NCBI RefSeq assembly: GCF_947494125.1
Contig: NZ_CANLTU010000001.1
Coordinates: forward strand, 620,001 to 684,000
Reading direction: 5' to 3'
Source of the DNA: an uncultured Tenacibaculum sp.
GTDB taxonomy: Bacteria; Bacteroidota; Bacteroidia; Flavobacteriales; Flavobacteriaceae
DNA: 64,000 nt
In this document: positions 42,970 through 49,684 of the stretch, piece after piece
Position numbering within the stretch: the stretch's first letter is position 1
How the letters are laid out: every line of letters starts with the position of its first letter
Notes under the pieces: model-generated
What the model was told of the DNA's origin: nothing
What the model saw: only the letters and a program-made list of their open reading frames with translations
Database searches by the model: none
Translations under genes and position numbers: made by a program

Positions 42970-43641
42970 TTATTCTTTATTGTTTAGGTTGCAAATTCTA
43001 ACTAATTCGTCTCTATTTAAATCATTTAATGCTTTAATCAACTCTTGTTTGTCTTTATGTTTAAAATTGATTCTATAATGATTTTCCCCTTCTAAAATAC
43101 TCTGTTCGTGATTAAGGCTTTCAATTTCTGTTTTTTCATTTAAAGTATCGTTAATAAAGTTAAACAATTCTGTACCTTCTATTAATAAATAAAGTTCTTC
43201 CCAATCAGATTTGTATAGTATTACGTGAGGAAGCTCTAACAGTTTCTGGTCAGTTAATGGAAGGTCAACGATTCTAATTCCAATATCAAAAGGATTTTCA
43301 TCAGTATAACCACAATCATTAAAATCAAATGGGTTTTCATCAAAACCTTCCCAAGTATCGTAGAATTTACTTGACATTATATTCCAAGCGTGATTTGGTA
43401 ATTCAATCCAATTATTCTTATTTCTATCTTCTGTTATGTAATCTGACACTTTTAATGTCAACTTTCCAAGCTTTACTTTATCTCCGTTATCTAATTCAGA
43501 TAATCGTCTAAATTCTTTTATAAAAGGAAATAATTCATCTTTTGTACCAACAAACCTTACTTTATTTGCAAACCATTCTTGTTGTATTCTATTAGGAATG
43601 TCAATTTCGAATTTAGTTTTATGTCGATTGAATAGGTTCAT
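42970..43641 (-). CDS. Hypothetical protein
   Basis: The 223-residue protein is soluble and acidic, with repeated DENPFD motifs (residues about 100-118, in FDENPFDFNDCGYTDENPFD) and no signal peptide. I do not recognise a family. Repeat copy R2 begins 14 bases upstream of its start codon. It is followed by another short hypothetical gene in the same direction, and the pair could be a cassette. Confidence 0.6.
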   Translation of the reverse strand: MNLFNRHKTKFEIDIPNRIQQEWFANKVRFVGTKDELFPFIKEFRRLSELDNGDKVKLGKLTLKVSDYITEDRNKNNWIELPNHAWNIMSSKFYDTWEGFDENPFDFNDCGYTDENPFDIGIRIVDLPLTDQKLLELPHVILYKSDWEELYLLIEGTELFNFINDTLNEKTEIESLNHEQSILEGENHYRINFKHKDKQELIKALNDLNRDELVRICNLNNKE

Positions 43642-43654
43642 TTTTTAATTGGTT

Positions 43655-43791
43655 ACAACTTGTTTATAAATGGAACATGGTTCCTGTTATTTGCCTAATA
43701 TATCTGGCTAGGCCGGAACTTTAGGTGTTTTATACAATAACAAAATAACCACTAAATTTTTTAAGGATACTAATGTCGCATAAAAAAAGAA
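43655..43791. repeat. Dispersed intergenic repeat, copy R2
   Basis: Same element as R1, starting ACAACTTGTTTATAAATGG. It has GGAAC-ATG-GTTCC and the second stem GCCTA / TAGGC. R4 has GCTTA / TAAGC at that place, a paired change that keeps the stem. Confidence 0.75.
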
Positions 43792-43875
43792 TCTGGTAGT
43801 GCGGAAAACCAGGGAGGATTTTCGAGAGTAGGCTTGTATTAGCAATTAATTTTATATGGAGTTACTCAATTTTTT

Positions 43876-44757
43876 TTAGTCGTGAACTTGGAATATTAGA
43901 GGCGTTTTATAGGAAACGTTAATTGGTTTTCCGTCTTGCATTCCAGGGCTCAATTTTGGTAATAGCCCGATAACTTCAATTGCATTTTGGTTCATGATTT
44001 CTGGTCCACCAGTAGCGCGAATGTTGATTGGTTTCCCATTTTTATCAATTATAAATTCTATTATTATTTTTATTCTTCCCGTAAGGTCAACATCATTTAC
44101 AAGGTTAGTATTAAACTTTTTCATTATGTGTTTCTTAATAAACTTGTTTGTGCACTTTTTTCTTTTTTCGATGTCCCATTTTGATTTACAGTCAGGTGCT
44201 AACGGTGGGGCTTCAACTTCGTTGAATTCTATAATTTTAGATTCGTCAATTTCTTTAGTTACTATTTCTGCTTTTGAGTAATCAATACTTTCCGTTTTTT
44301 CTGATTTTAACCCAATGACTTTAGGCTTTGACGGTTTGTTACTACTAATTTTTTTCATTTCTAATCGAATGATAGGAAGTGTGAAATACGTTTTACCCTC
44401 TAATTTTTGAACAGTAATATGCATTAAAGAAAACCCGTCATTTTCTGTTCCAATCATTACTTGGTTTTCTTTTATTATCCAATTTTTATTATCAAGAAAA
44501 AGTAATTCTTTCATTCTTTCATCAGTTAGTTTTCCAAACTTAATCCTAAAAACTTTGTTTCCCTTGAAATTGAATTTTGAATTTAAAAAGGCATTTTCAA
44601 TCATTTTTAAAGCTTCTTTTTGTTGAACGATACCAGAATTTGGAATATCAACATTAATAGCTTTCCATTCTCCCATTAAGTTTTCATCATTCAGGTTTTG
44701 AGCTTTCGCTAAAAAGCAAAAAATAAATGTTGTAACTAATAATAATTTTAATTTCAT
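43876..44757 (-). CDS. Secreted protein with TonB C-terminal domain
   Basis: The 293-residue protein has a cleavable signal peptide (MKLKLLLVTTFIFCFLAKAQ) instead of the usual TonB membrane anchor. A lipocalin-like or META-like N-domain (LMGEWKAINVD) follows, then a linker. The C-terminal TonB domain is IKIIIEFIIDKNGKPINIRATGG...VIGLLPKLSPGMQDGKPINVSYKTPLIFQV. Such proteins are annotated as energy transducers, but without an anchor it cannot transmit ExbBD energy by itself. Repeat R3 lies 22 bases upstream. Confidence 0.78.
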   Translation of the reverse strand: MKLKLLLVTTFIFCFLAKAQNLNDENLMGEWKAINVDIPNSGIVQQKEALKMIENAFLNSKFNFKGNKVFRIKFGKLTDERMKELLFLDNKNWIIKENQVMIGTENDGFSLMHITVQKLEGKTYFTLPIIRLEMKKISSNKPSKPKVIGLKSEKTESIDYSKAEIVTKEIDESKIIEFNEVEAPPLAPDCKSKWDIEKRKKCTNKFIKKHIMKKFNTNLVNDVDLTGRIKIIIEFIIDKNGKPINIRATGGPEIMNQNAIEVIGLLPKLSPGMQDGKPINVSYKTPLIFQVHD

Positions 44758-44778
44758 AGTGTTTTTTTAAAATGTTGA

Positions 44779-44913
44779 GTAACTTGTTTATATGCAGAAC
44801 ATTGTTTCTGTTATTTACTTAATGTGTCTAGTTAAGCGGAGCTTTAGGTGTTTTTATGCAACTAAAAATAGTAGCTGATTTTTTAAGGATACTAATGTAG
44901 CATAAAAAAAGAA
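44779..44913. repeat. Dispersed intergenic repeat, copy R3
   Basis: Same element, starting GTAACTTGTTTATATGCAG, with CAGAA / TTCTG replacing the first stem of the other copies. It ends with the same TAAGGATACTAATGT and A-run as R2. Confidence 0.72.
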
Positions 44914-44937
44914 TTTGGTTGTGAGGAGAGTTAAACA

Positions 44938-44968
44938 AAAAAAGCAACCTCAATTGAGGTTGTTTTTT
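44938..44968 (-). terminator. Terminator hairpin, family copy 2
   Basis: Stem built on GCAACCTCAA / TTGAGGTTGT flanked by A and T runs, about 60 bases after the stop at 45027. Confidence 0.7.
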
Positions 44969-45026
44969 AGTTGTTGATAAATTATAAGTTGTTTTATGAG
45001 AAAGGGGCGTGAGTTTTACTTGTTTT

Positions 45027-45758
45027 TTACCACGGTTCTTTGTTGTAAAACGTTTTTTTATTCAGTTGTATTATTTCTATAAATTCTTCAGGTGTGACAT
45101 TTAACTCTGAAATGTCAATTTTCTGTATTCCAGTAGAGATTGTTCCTATCATTATTTTTTGCTCCATTGAATTATCCCCTTTACCTCTTATAATTCCGTA
45201 ATCTAATATGTTATTCCAATATAATGTTCTTTCTTTTTGATGAATTCCATTTTTATCAATGATTATTAGTGCTTCATACTTGTGAAAAAATGCTTTGTAG
45301 AAGAAATAAATTGATATAACAAGGAATACTAAAACTCCGATTATATTAGGAGAGTTTAAATCCCAAGTGTAGTCATTTTTATAATTTCCGTATAATAGCA
45401 TTAAAATTATTACTCCAAACATAAATAGGAGCTGTTTGTCATAATTTTTGTCTTTTTTAAACTCTAAACCGTGAGTTTTCTCTTTAGATAAATATCTTCT
45501 GTGGCGAAGTTTTTCTGGTTTTTCAAATACTCTTTTGCTAAGAAAACTGTCCACTTTTGTTGTTAAATAATTATTTTCTACTACTGATTCGAAATGATTT
45601 TTTATTTTTTCTAATTCAAGATTATCAGTTTTAAAATCAGTACAATATTCTTCAAAATCAGCAATTTTTTCAGTGAGACTACAAATTACCCCCTCTTTTA
45701 ATGATTTCTTTCTGTTTTTACAGATTTTACAAAATGGTAAATGATATTTTCTGTTCAC
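45027..45758 (-). CDS. Membrane protein with N-terminal zinc-ribbon-like cysteines
   Basis: The N-terminus has Cys10, Cys13, Cys26 and Cys39 in LPFCKICKNR...GVICSLT...ADFEEYCTDF. This pattern recurs at the start of many flavobacterial membrane proteins and probably binds zinc. Two membrane segments lie near residues 110-125 and 132-150 (LLFMFGVIILMLLYG, IIGVLVFLVISIYFFYKAFF). A C-terminal PH-like beta domain (ALIIIDKNGIHQKERTLYWNNILDYGI) follows. The function is unknown. Repeat R4 lies 17 bases upstream. Confidence 0.72.
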   Translation of the reverse strand: MNRKYHLPFCKICKNRKKSLKEGVICSLTEKIADFEEYCTDFKTDNLELEKIKNHFESVVENNYLTTKVDSFLSKRVFEKPEKLRHRRYLSKEKTHGLEFKKDKNYDKQLLFMFGVIILMLLYGNYKNDYTWDLNSPNIIGVLVFLVISIYFFYKAFFHKYEALIIIDKNGIHQKERTLYWNNILDYGIIRGKGDNSMEQKIMIGTISTGIQKIDISELNVTPEEFIEIIQLNKKTFYNKEPW

Positions 45759-45774
45759 TCTTTTTTAATGTTTT

Positions 45775-45856
45775 ACAACTTGTTTATATGCGGAACATTG
45801 TTCCTGTTATTTGCTTAATATATCTGGCTAAGCGGAATTTTAGGTGTTTTTATGCA
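45775..45856. repeat. Dispersed intergenic repeat, copy R4 (short)
   Basis: Same element, starting ACAACTTGTTTATATGCGG. It keeps both stems (GGAAC / GTTCC and GCTTA / TAAGC) but stops at TTTTATGCA and lacks the last 55 bases of R1-R3. Confidence 0.75.
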
Positions 45857-45880
45857 TTGTTGGCATTAGTATTTTATCAG

Positions 45881-46765
45881 TTACTTCTTTGGTCTGAGAT
45901 TTTCAATAATCTGTACATCTAGCCAATAAGGGTTTCCAACCCAATATGCACTTCCATCTTCTCTAAACTTCTCATATCCCCTCCAAAAAAATAAATATTT
46001 TCCATCAGGTGTTACCTGAGCGCCATTTTCTTGATGTACCGTATTTATCTTATTTCCCATGTTAATTGCTGCTCCCCATGATCCATCTTTCTGTCGAAAA
46101 CTAATATATAAATCGCTATCACCATATCCACCATTTCTCTCAGCATCCCACATTAAATAAGATTCATCTGGGGCAATGTAAGGATGGGCAACCCATTTTC
46201 CTGTGTTAATTTCCTTACTTGCTATTTGTGGTTCTTCATATTTTCCGTCTATTAACCTTGAAAAACGAATGGTACCTTTCTCTGTTGCCTCATCAAAATA
46301 GCGTGTTCCAATAGATGAAGTAGAAAGTCTCATAATAGGAATATCTTTAAACTGGTCACCTATACTTTTAGGCTCTGACCACCCTAATTTAGTTCGTTTC
46401 CTATATTTATTTCCTTTAAAAATAGTATCACCATCTGGTGAGAAGGATGGATATCTTATATTTGTTACAGATTCTTTCTTCCATTCATTATTTTCAAATT
46501 GAATAACAAGATTGGTGCGTTTTTCATATTTTCCGCCCCTCCTAACGAAATAAATTTCTTTCATATTTGGTGAAAATGAAATACCACTCTGAAATTCTTC
46601 CACAGAAACAATACTTGGTGCAAAAACTTCAGGAATTAAATCAGGTAACTTTTGCTCAAAGTAGCGGTCTTTTATTGAAGGAAAATCATTTTGCTTTGAA
46701 GTATTACAGCTACTCAAAAAAAGTACAGAAAAAATTAATGAAATTATAAAGCTATTAGTTTTCAT
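45881..46765 (-). CDS. PD40 (WD40-like) beta-propeller lipoprotein
   Basis: The 294-residue protein has a lipobox FLSSC (Cys about residue 20). WD40-like PD40 repeats follow, such as GISFSPNMKEIYFVRRGG, RYPSFSPDGDTIFKG, HPYIAPDESYLMWDAE and GAQVTPDGKYLFFWRG. It is a surface or periplasmic beta-propeller similar to the N-domain of TolB-like and OmpA-linked PD40 proteins, here without a peptidoglycan-binding tail. The ligand is unknown. Confidence 0.82.
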   Translation of the reverse strand: MKTNSFIISLIFSVLFLSSCNTSKQNDFPSIKDRYFEQKLPDLIPEVFAPSIVSVEEFQSGISFSPNMKEIYFVRRGGKYEKRTNLVIQFENNEWKKESVTNIRYPSFSPDGDTIFKGNKYRKRTKLGWSEPKSIGDQFKDIPIMRLSTSSIGTRYFDEATEKGTIRFSRLIDGKYEEPQIASKEINTGKWVAHPYIAPDESYLMWDAERNGGYGDSDLYISFRQKDGSWGAAINMGNKINTVHQENGAQVTPDGKYLFFWRGYEKFREDGSAYWVGNPYWLDVQIIENLRPKK

Positions 46766-46984
46766 TATTAAATTTTTAAAATGTTTGATAATGTGTTTGT
46801 GTATGATTTTGTTGTGTGGCGTTATTTATATTCATTAAGTCTTAGTGTTTCATCAACTTTTTCCATTTTGAGTCATTTATAAGTGAGGATAAATTATTCA
46901 TTTGAATTATTTTGTTAACCTTAGTTTTCAATCAAAATTAATTTTTAATAGCGCTGCGATTTTAAAGTTATTTTATATTATTTG

Positions 46985-47806
46985 CTATTGTTTAAAATCT
47001 CTATAAACAAATTTTAAACCATCATAAGCTGTTTTTAAAATAATAGTAAAATGGGTTTCGTTTTTGTATGCCACGCTTTTCCATCCGTTTTCTTTTAATA
47101 TGCTTTTTTCTAAAACAGCATCCATTGCATTGGTACCCATAGCTATGTAACGTTCTCCTTTACGTCCAGATATAAACAGTGAGATATCTATATTTGATAT
47201 CAGCGATAGTTTTTTTTCTGCTAGTTTAGTAACATATTTATCATCCCAATATAAAGAGGGGTCTGCTAAAATATAAGCGTTAAAAAGCGTTGGTTCTTTT
47301 AATAATGTGTACATGGAAAATGTTCCTGCATGTGAATGACCAAAAAGTGTCTTGCGATTTGATGTAGGGTACTTTTTATTGATGTATGGAATTAAATCTT
47401 CTTTAAAAAAATTAATATAATTATCCGCTTTACCTGAAAGAGGAGAACGCTCTAAATTTGTTGGCAATAAATCTCTATTGCGTTGTGTTACACCATCTAT
47501 ATATTTATTATCTACCCCTACAATAATGCATCTGGGTATTTTCTTCCAATCTGAAGTCATATCATGTATTGCCGAGATTTTTCCGGCAACTCTTTTTCCA
47601 TCAAGAACATATATAACGTCATATGTCTCTTTAGAATTTGGCTTATATTCTTTAGGTAAAATTATCCTAATATTACGTTGCTCATTAAGTACGTTGGAAT
47701 ACAATGAATCTTGAATAAGCCTATCTTCTTGTGAATAGATGACATTAATATTTCCAAGAATAATAAGAACTGTAAGAAAGAATATTTTTTTATAAGATTG
47801 CTTCAT
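46985..47806 (-). CDS. Esterase D-like alpha/beta hydrolase
   Basis: The 273-residue exported protein (signal peptide residues 1-25, IYSQ) has YDVIYVLDGKR, VGVDN, and the nucleophile elbow GHSHAG with Ser158. A late His in NETHFTII probably completes the triad. This is the PF00756 esterase family, which includes siderophore esterases such as Fes/BesA and mycolyltransferases. It is a paralogue of the hydrolase at 48267, about 460 bases upstream. Hydrolysis of an iron-siderophore ester is possible but unproven. Confidence 0.83.
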   Translation of the reverse strand: MKQSYKKIFFLTVLIILGNINVIYSQEDRLIQDSLYSNVLNEQRNIRIILPKEYKPNSKETYDVIYVLDGKRVAGKISAIHDMTSDWKKIPRCIIVGVDNKYIDGVTQRNRDLLPTNLERSPLSGKADNYINFFKEDLIPYINKKYPTSNRKTLFGHSHAGTFSMYTLLKEPTLFNAYILADPSLYWDDKYVTKLAEKKLSLISNIDISLFISGRKGERYIAMGTNAMDAVLEKSILKENGWKSVAYKNETHFTIILKTAYDGLKFVYRDFKQ

Positions 47807-48122
47807 TTTTGTTTTACCGTTAAGTTAATTACTTTAGATTACGCCTATTTTTGGCGCTATTATTTCGTGTTTGGTCAGTAAGTCATTGCTTTTTTCATTC
47901 CATTTTTTAAATCGAAAACCCCTCCCTTGTATTCTCCAGAGTATTGTTGATTTATAATTTTAGTTTTCATAATATCTTTCTCAAACAGTACACAACGTTA
48001 GTATATAGCGAATATACTTAAAAAGTGAATTTTAACTATTTCAATCATGAGTTATCGAACACCTTTTTAATCATTTTAACATAACCTTATTAAAAATAAG
48101 TTATGTTACATTTTTAAAATCC

Positions 48123-48240
48123 CAAGCGAAGTTCGTTGGTATCTTTGTATTGTTTCTGTTAGATGAGCGTAATTATCCCTTGCTTCTGTATTCTATGGAT
48201 AAAACCAAACTAAAAAGCAACCTCAATTGAGATTGCTTTT
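48123..48240. repeat. Diverged copy of the 42.2-kb array end and hairpin
   Basis: It begins with AAGCGAAGTTCGTTGG, a diverged single unit of the 41-bp repeat. GTTAGATGAGCGTAATT, TATGGATAAAACCAAAC and the GCAACCTCAATTGAG hairpin follow in the same order as at 42189-42290, with about 19 extra bases in the middle. Confidence 0.7.
48213..48240 (-). terminator. Terminator hairpin, family copy 3
   Basis: AAAAGCAACCTCAA / TTGAGATTGCTTTT stem with one mismatch, 27 bases after the hydrolase stop at 48267. Confidence 0.72.
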
Positions 48241-48266
48241 AAAATATACTTTTAAGAGTAGCTTAT

Positions 48267-49424
48267 TTACCCTTGTAGTCTTTTAAGTTGTTTTTTGAAA
48301 TAATTAGAATTAGGAGATGCTTGTTTGTTTGCAATTGAGAGCGCAGTTTTATAAGCTTCTTCTGCTTTTTTTAATTCTTTAGTTTCTTCGTATGCTCTAG
48401 CTAAGCGGTTATAAGCTCTCATAGATTCTGGATAATCTTTTGTAGCTTGCTTTAAAATACTAATGGCTTTCTTTTCTTGTTTATCATTTAGTAAAACAGT
48501 TGCTAAACGAGCCATTGTGTTCTCCGGTATTTTATTCTCTGTATTGTATTTTTTTGCTCTTTTTGTATAGTGTGATTTTAGTTTTTCCATCCCTCCGCGA
48601 TCTTTGTAGTTTTGATAACTTGAATACCTAGGGGCTTGAAAATCGTTGAAAACTTCCGTAAAACCTTTATACATGGTTAAATAAGGAGTGGTCATATGAA
48701 CTTGATTTTCTATAAAATCATATTTCCAATCCAAACTTTTTGGTGCTTCTTTTTTGAATATTGTTACAAGTTTATTTAAAGCATCTGTTGCACGTTGTCC
48801 TTCTGCTGTTGCATCCGTTATTGTAAAATACAGCGATTGATCTAGGTTCTTATTGTTGTTGAATAGTTCTTGAAATTTAGTTAACAATTCAGAATTAAAT
48901 ATTTGTACAACCGGGCTTGCTGCAATATAGTTTTCAAATAGAGAAGGCTCTGTAGCTAAATAATTTAAAACAAATGCACCAGCCATTGAGTGTCCAAATA
49001 TTGTTTTATGTTCTGTTGTACGGTAATTTTTATTTACAAAAGGAATTACTTCTGTTTTTATATACTTTTTAAAATTGTCTCTTCCGTTCCCTAAATCTCT
49101 TCTACGTGTTCCTTGGTTATTCGGAATAGCAACCACAATGCTTTCTGGCATTCTTTGATTTTCACTTAAAAGAGTAGCAGCATTGGTAGCGTGATTAAAA
49201 TGATTATTACCATCTAAAACATAAACAACAGGATAGTTTTTTTTAGAAGTAGCGTATCCTTCTGGGGTGTGAATCATTAAAGTACGTTCTTCTTTTAATA
49301 TTGAAGATTGCATTTTAAATTCTTTTCCTAAGTTTTGATTGATTGGAGTTGAAGTAGGTTGCTGCTGAGCATGTATGCTTGCTATAAAAAATAATGCAAT
49401 AAAAGGTGTAATTAGTTTAGTCAT
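48267..49424 (-). CDS. Esterase D-like alpha/beta hydrolase with TPR tail
   Basis: From ATG 49424 (MTKLITPFIALFFIASIHAQ signal peptide) the product has 385 residues; ATG 49445 would add seven. The hydrolase core has YPVVYVLDGN, VVAIPN and the nucleophile motif GHSMAG, with a His in NQVHMTTPY. About 110 residues with TPR motifs (ILKQATKDYPESMRAYNRLARAYEE, AEEAYKTALSIA) are fused at the C-terminus. It is paralogous to the hydrolase downstream, which lacks the TPR part. The TPR may hold a partner or substrate. Confidence 0.83.
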   Translation of the reverse strand: MTKLITPFIALFFIASIHAQQQPTSTPINQNLGKEFKMQSSILKEERTLMIHTPEGYATSKKNYPVVYVLDGNNHFNHATNAATLLSENQRMPESIVVAIPNNQGTRRRDLGNGRDNFKKYIKTEVIPFVNKNYRTTEHKTIFGHSMAGAFVLNYLATEPSLFENYIAASPVVQIFNSELLTKFQELFNNNKNLDQSLYFTITDATAEGQRATDALNKLVTIFKKEAPKSLDWKYDFIENQVHMTTPYLTMYKGFTEVFNDFQAPRYSSYQNYKDRGGMEKLKSHYTKRAKKYNTENKIPENTMARLATVLLNDKQEKKAISILKQATKDYPESMRAYNRLARAYEETKELKKAEEAYKTALSIANKQASPNSNYFKKQLKRLQG

Positions 49425-49632
49425 TTTGTTATTGGTTTTAATCAAAAGTAAAAGACTCTTTTTTAAGTTGTTATACTATTAAGAATATGTTACAAGTATT
49501 TTAACAGTAATTGATAATTGTATGTTAAAGGTTATGGGATATTTGTATTGCTTTATTTTTTAAACTAAAGAAGAGCTGTTTATATGTTTTTTAGCCTGTT
49601 AAATAATAAAAAGAAGATAGGATTTAAATTAT

Positions 49633-49660
49633 AAAAGCAACCTCATTTGAGGTTGCTTTT
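49633..49660 (-). terminator. Terminator hairpin, family copy 4
   Basis: Perfect 13-bp stem AAAAGCAACCTCA / TGAGGTTGCTTTT, 25 bases after the M16 peptidase stop. Confidence 0.82.
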
Positions 49661-49684
49661 ATAGTAAATGAAAAGAATTTATTT

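Larger units (their letters stand above)
47807..48266. other. Intergenic region with a diverged repeat
   Basis: This 460-base gap between the two hydrolases holds a tiny minus-strand open frame of 31 codons (47875-47970, MKTKIINQQYSGEYKGG), perhaps a gene remnant. It also holds a sequence at 48123-48240 that matches the end of the 41-bp array region and its terminator at 42189-42290. Nothing else is supported. Confidence 0.55.

Noticed and set aside
41763..45856. R1-R4 repeats as integron attC sites
   Set aside because: The copies lack the GTTRRRY / RYYYAAC core sites at their ends and no integrase gene is visible in the window. The cassette idea is kept only as a general possibility.
38259..49445. 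Prophage or integrative element
   Set aside because: No integrase, transposase, phage structural genes, tRNA attachment site or clear flanking direct repeats were found, only repeats and accessory genes.
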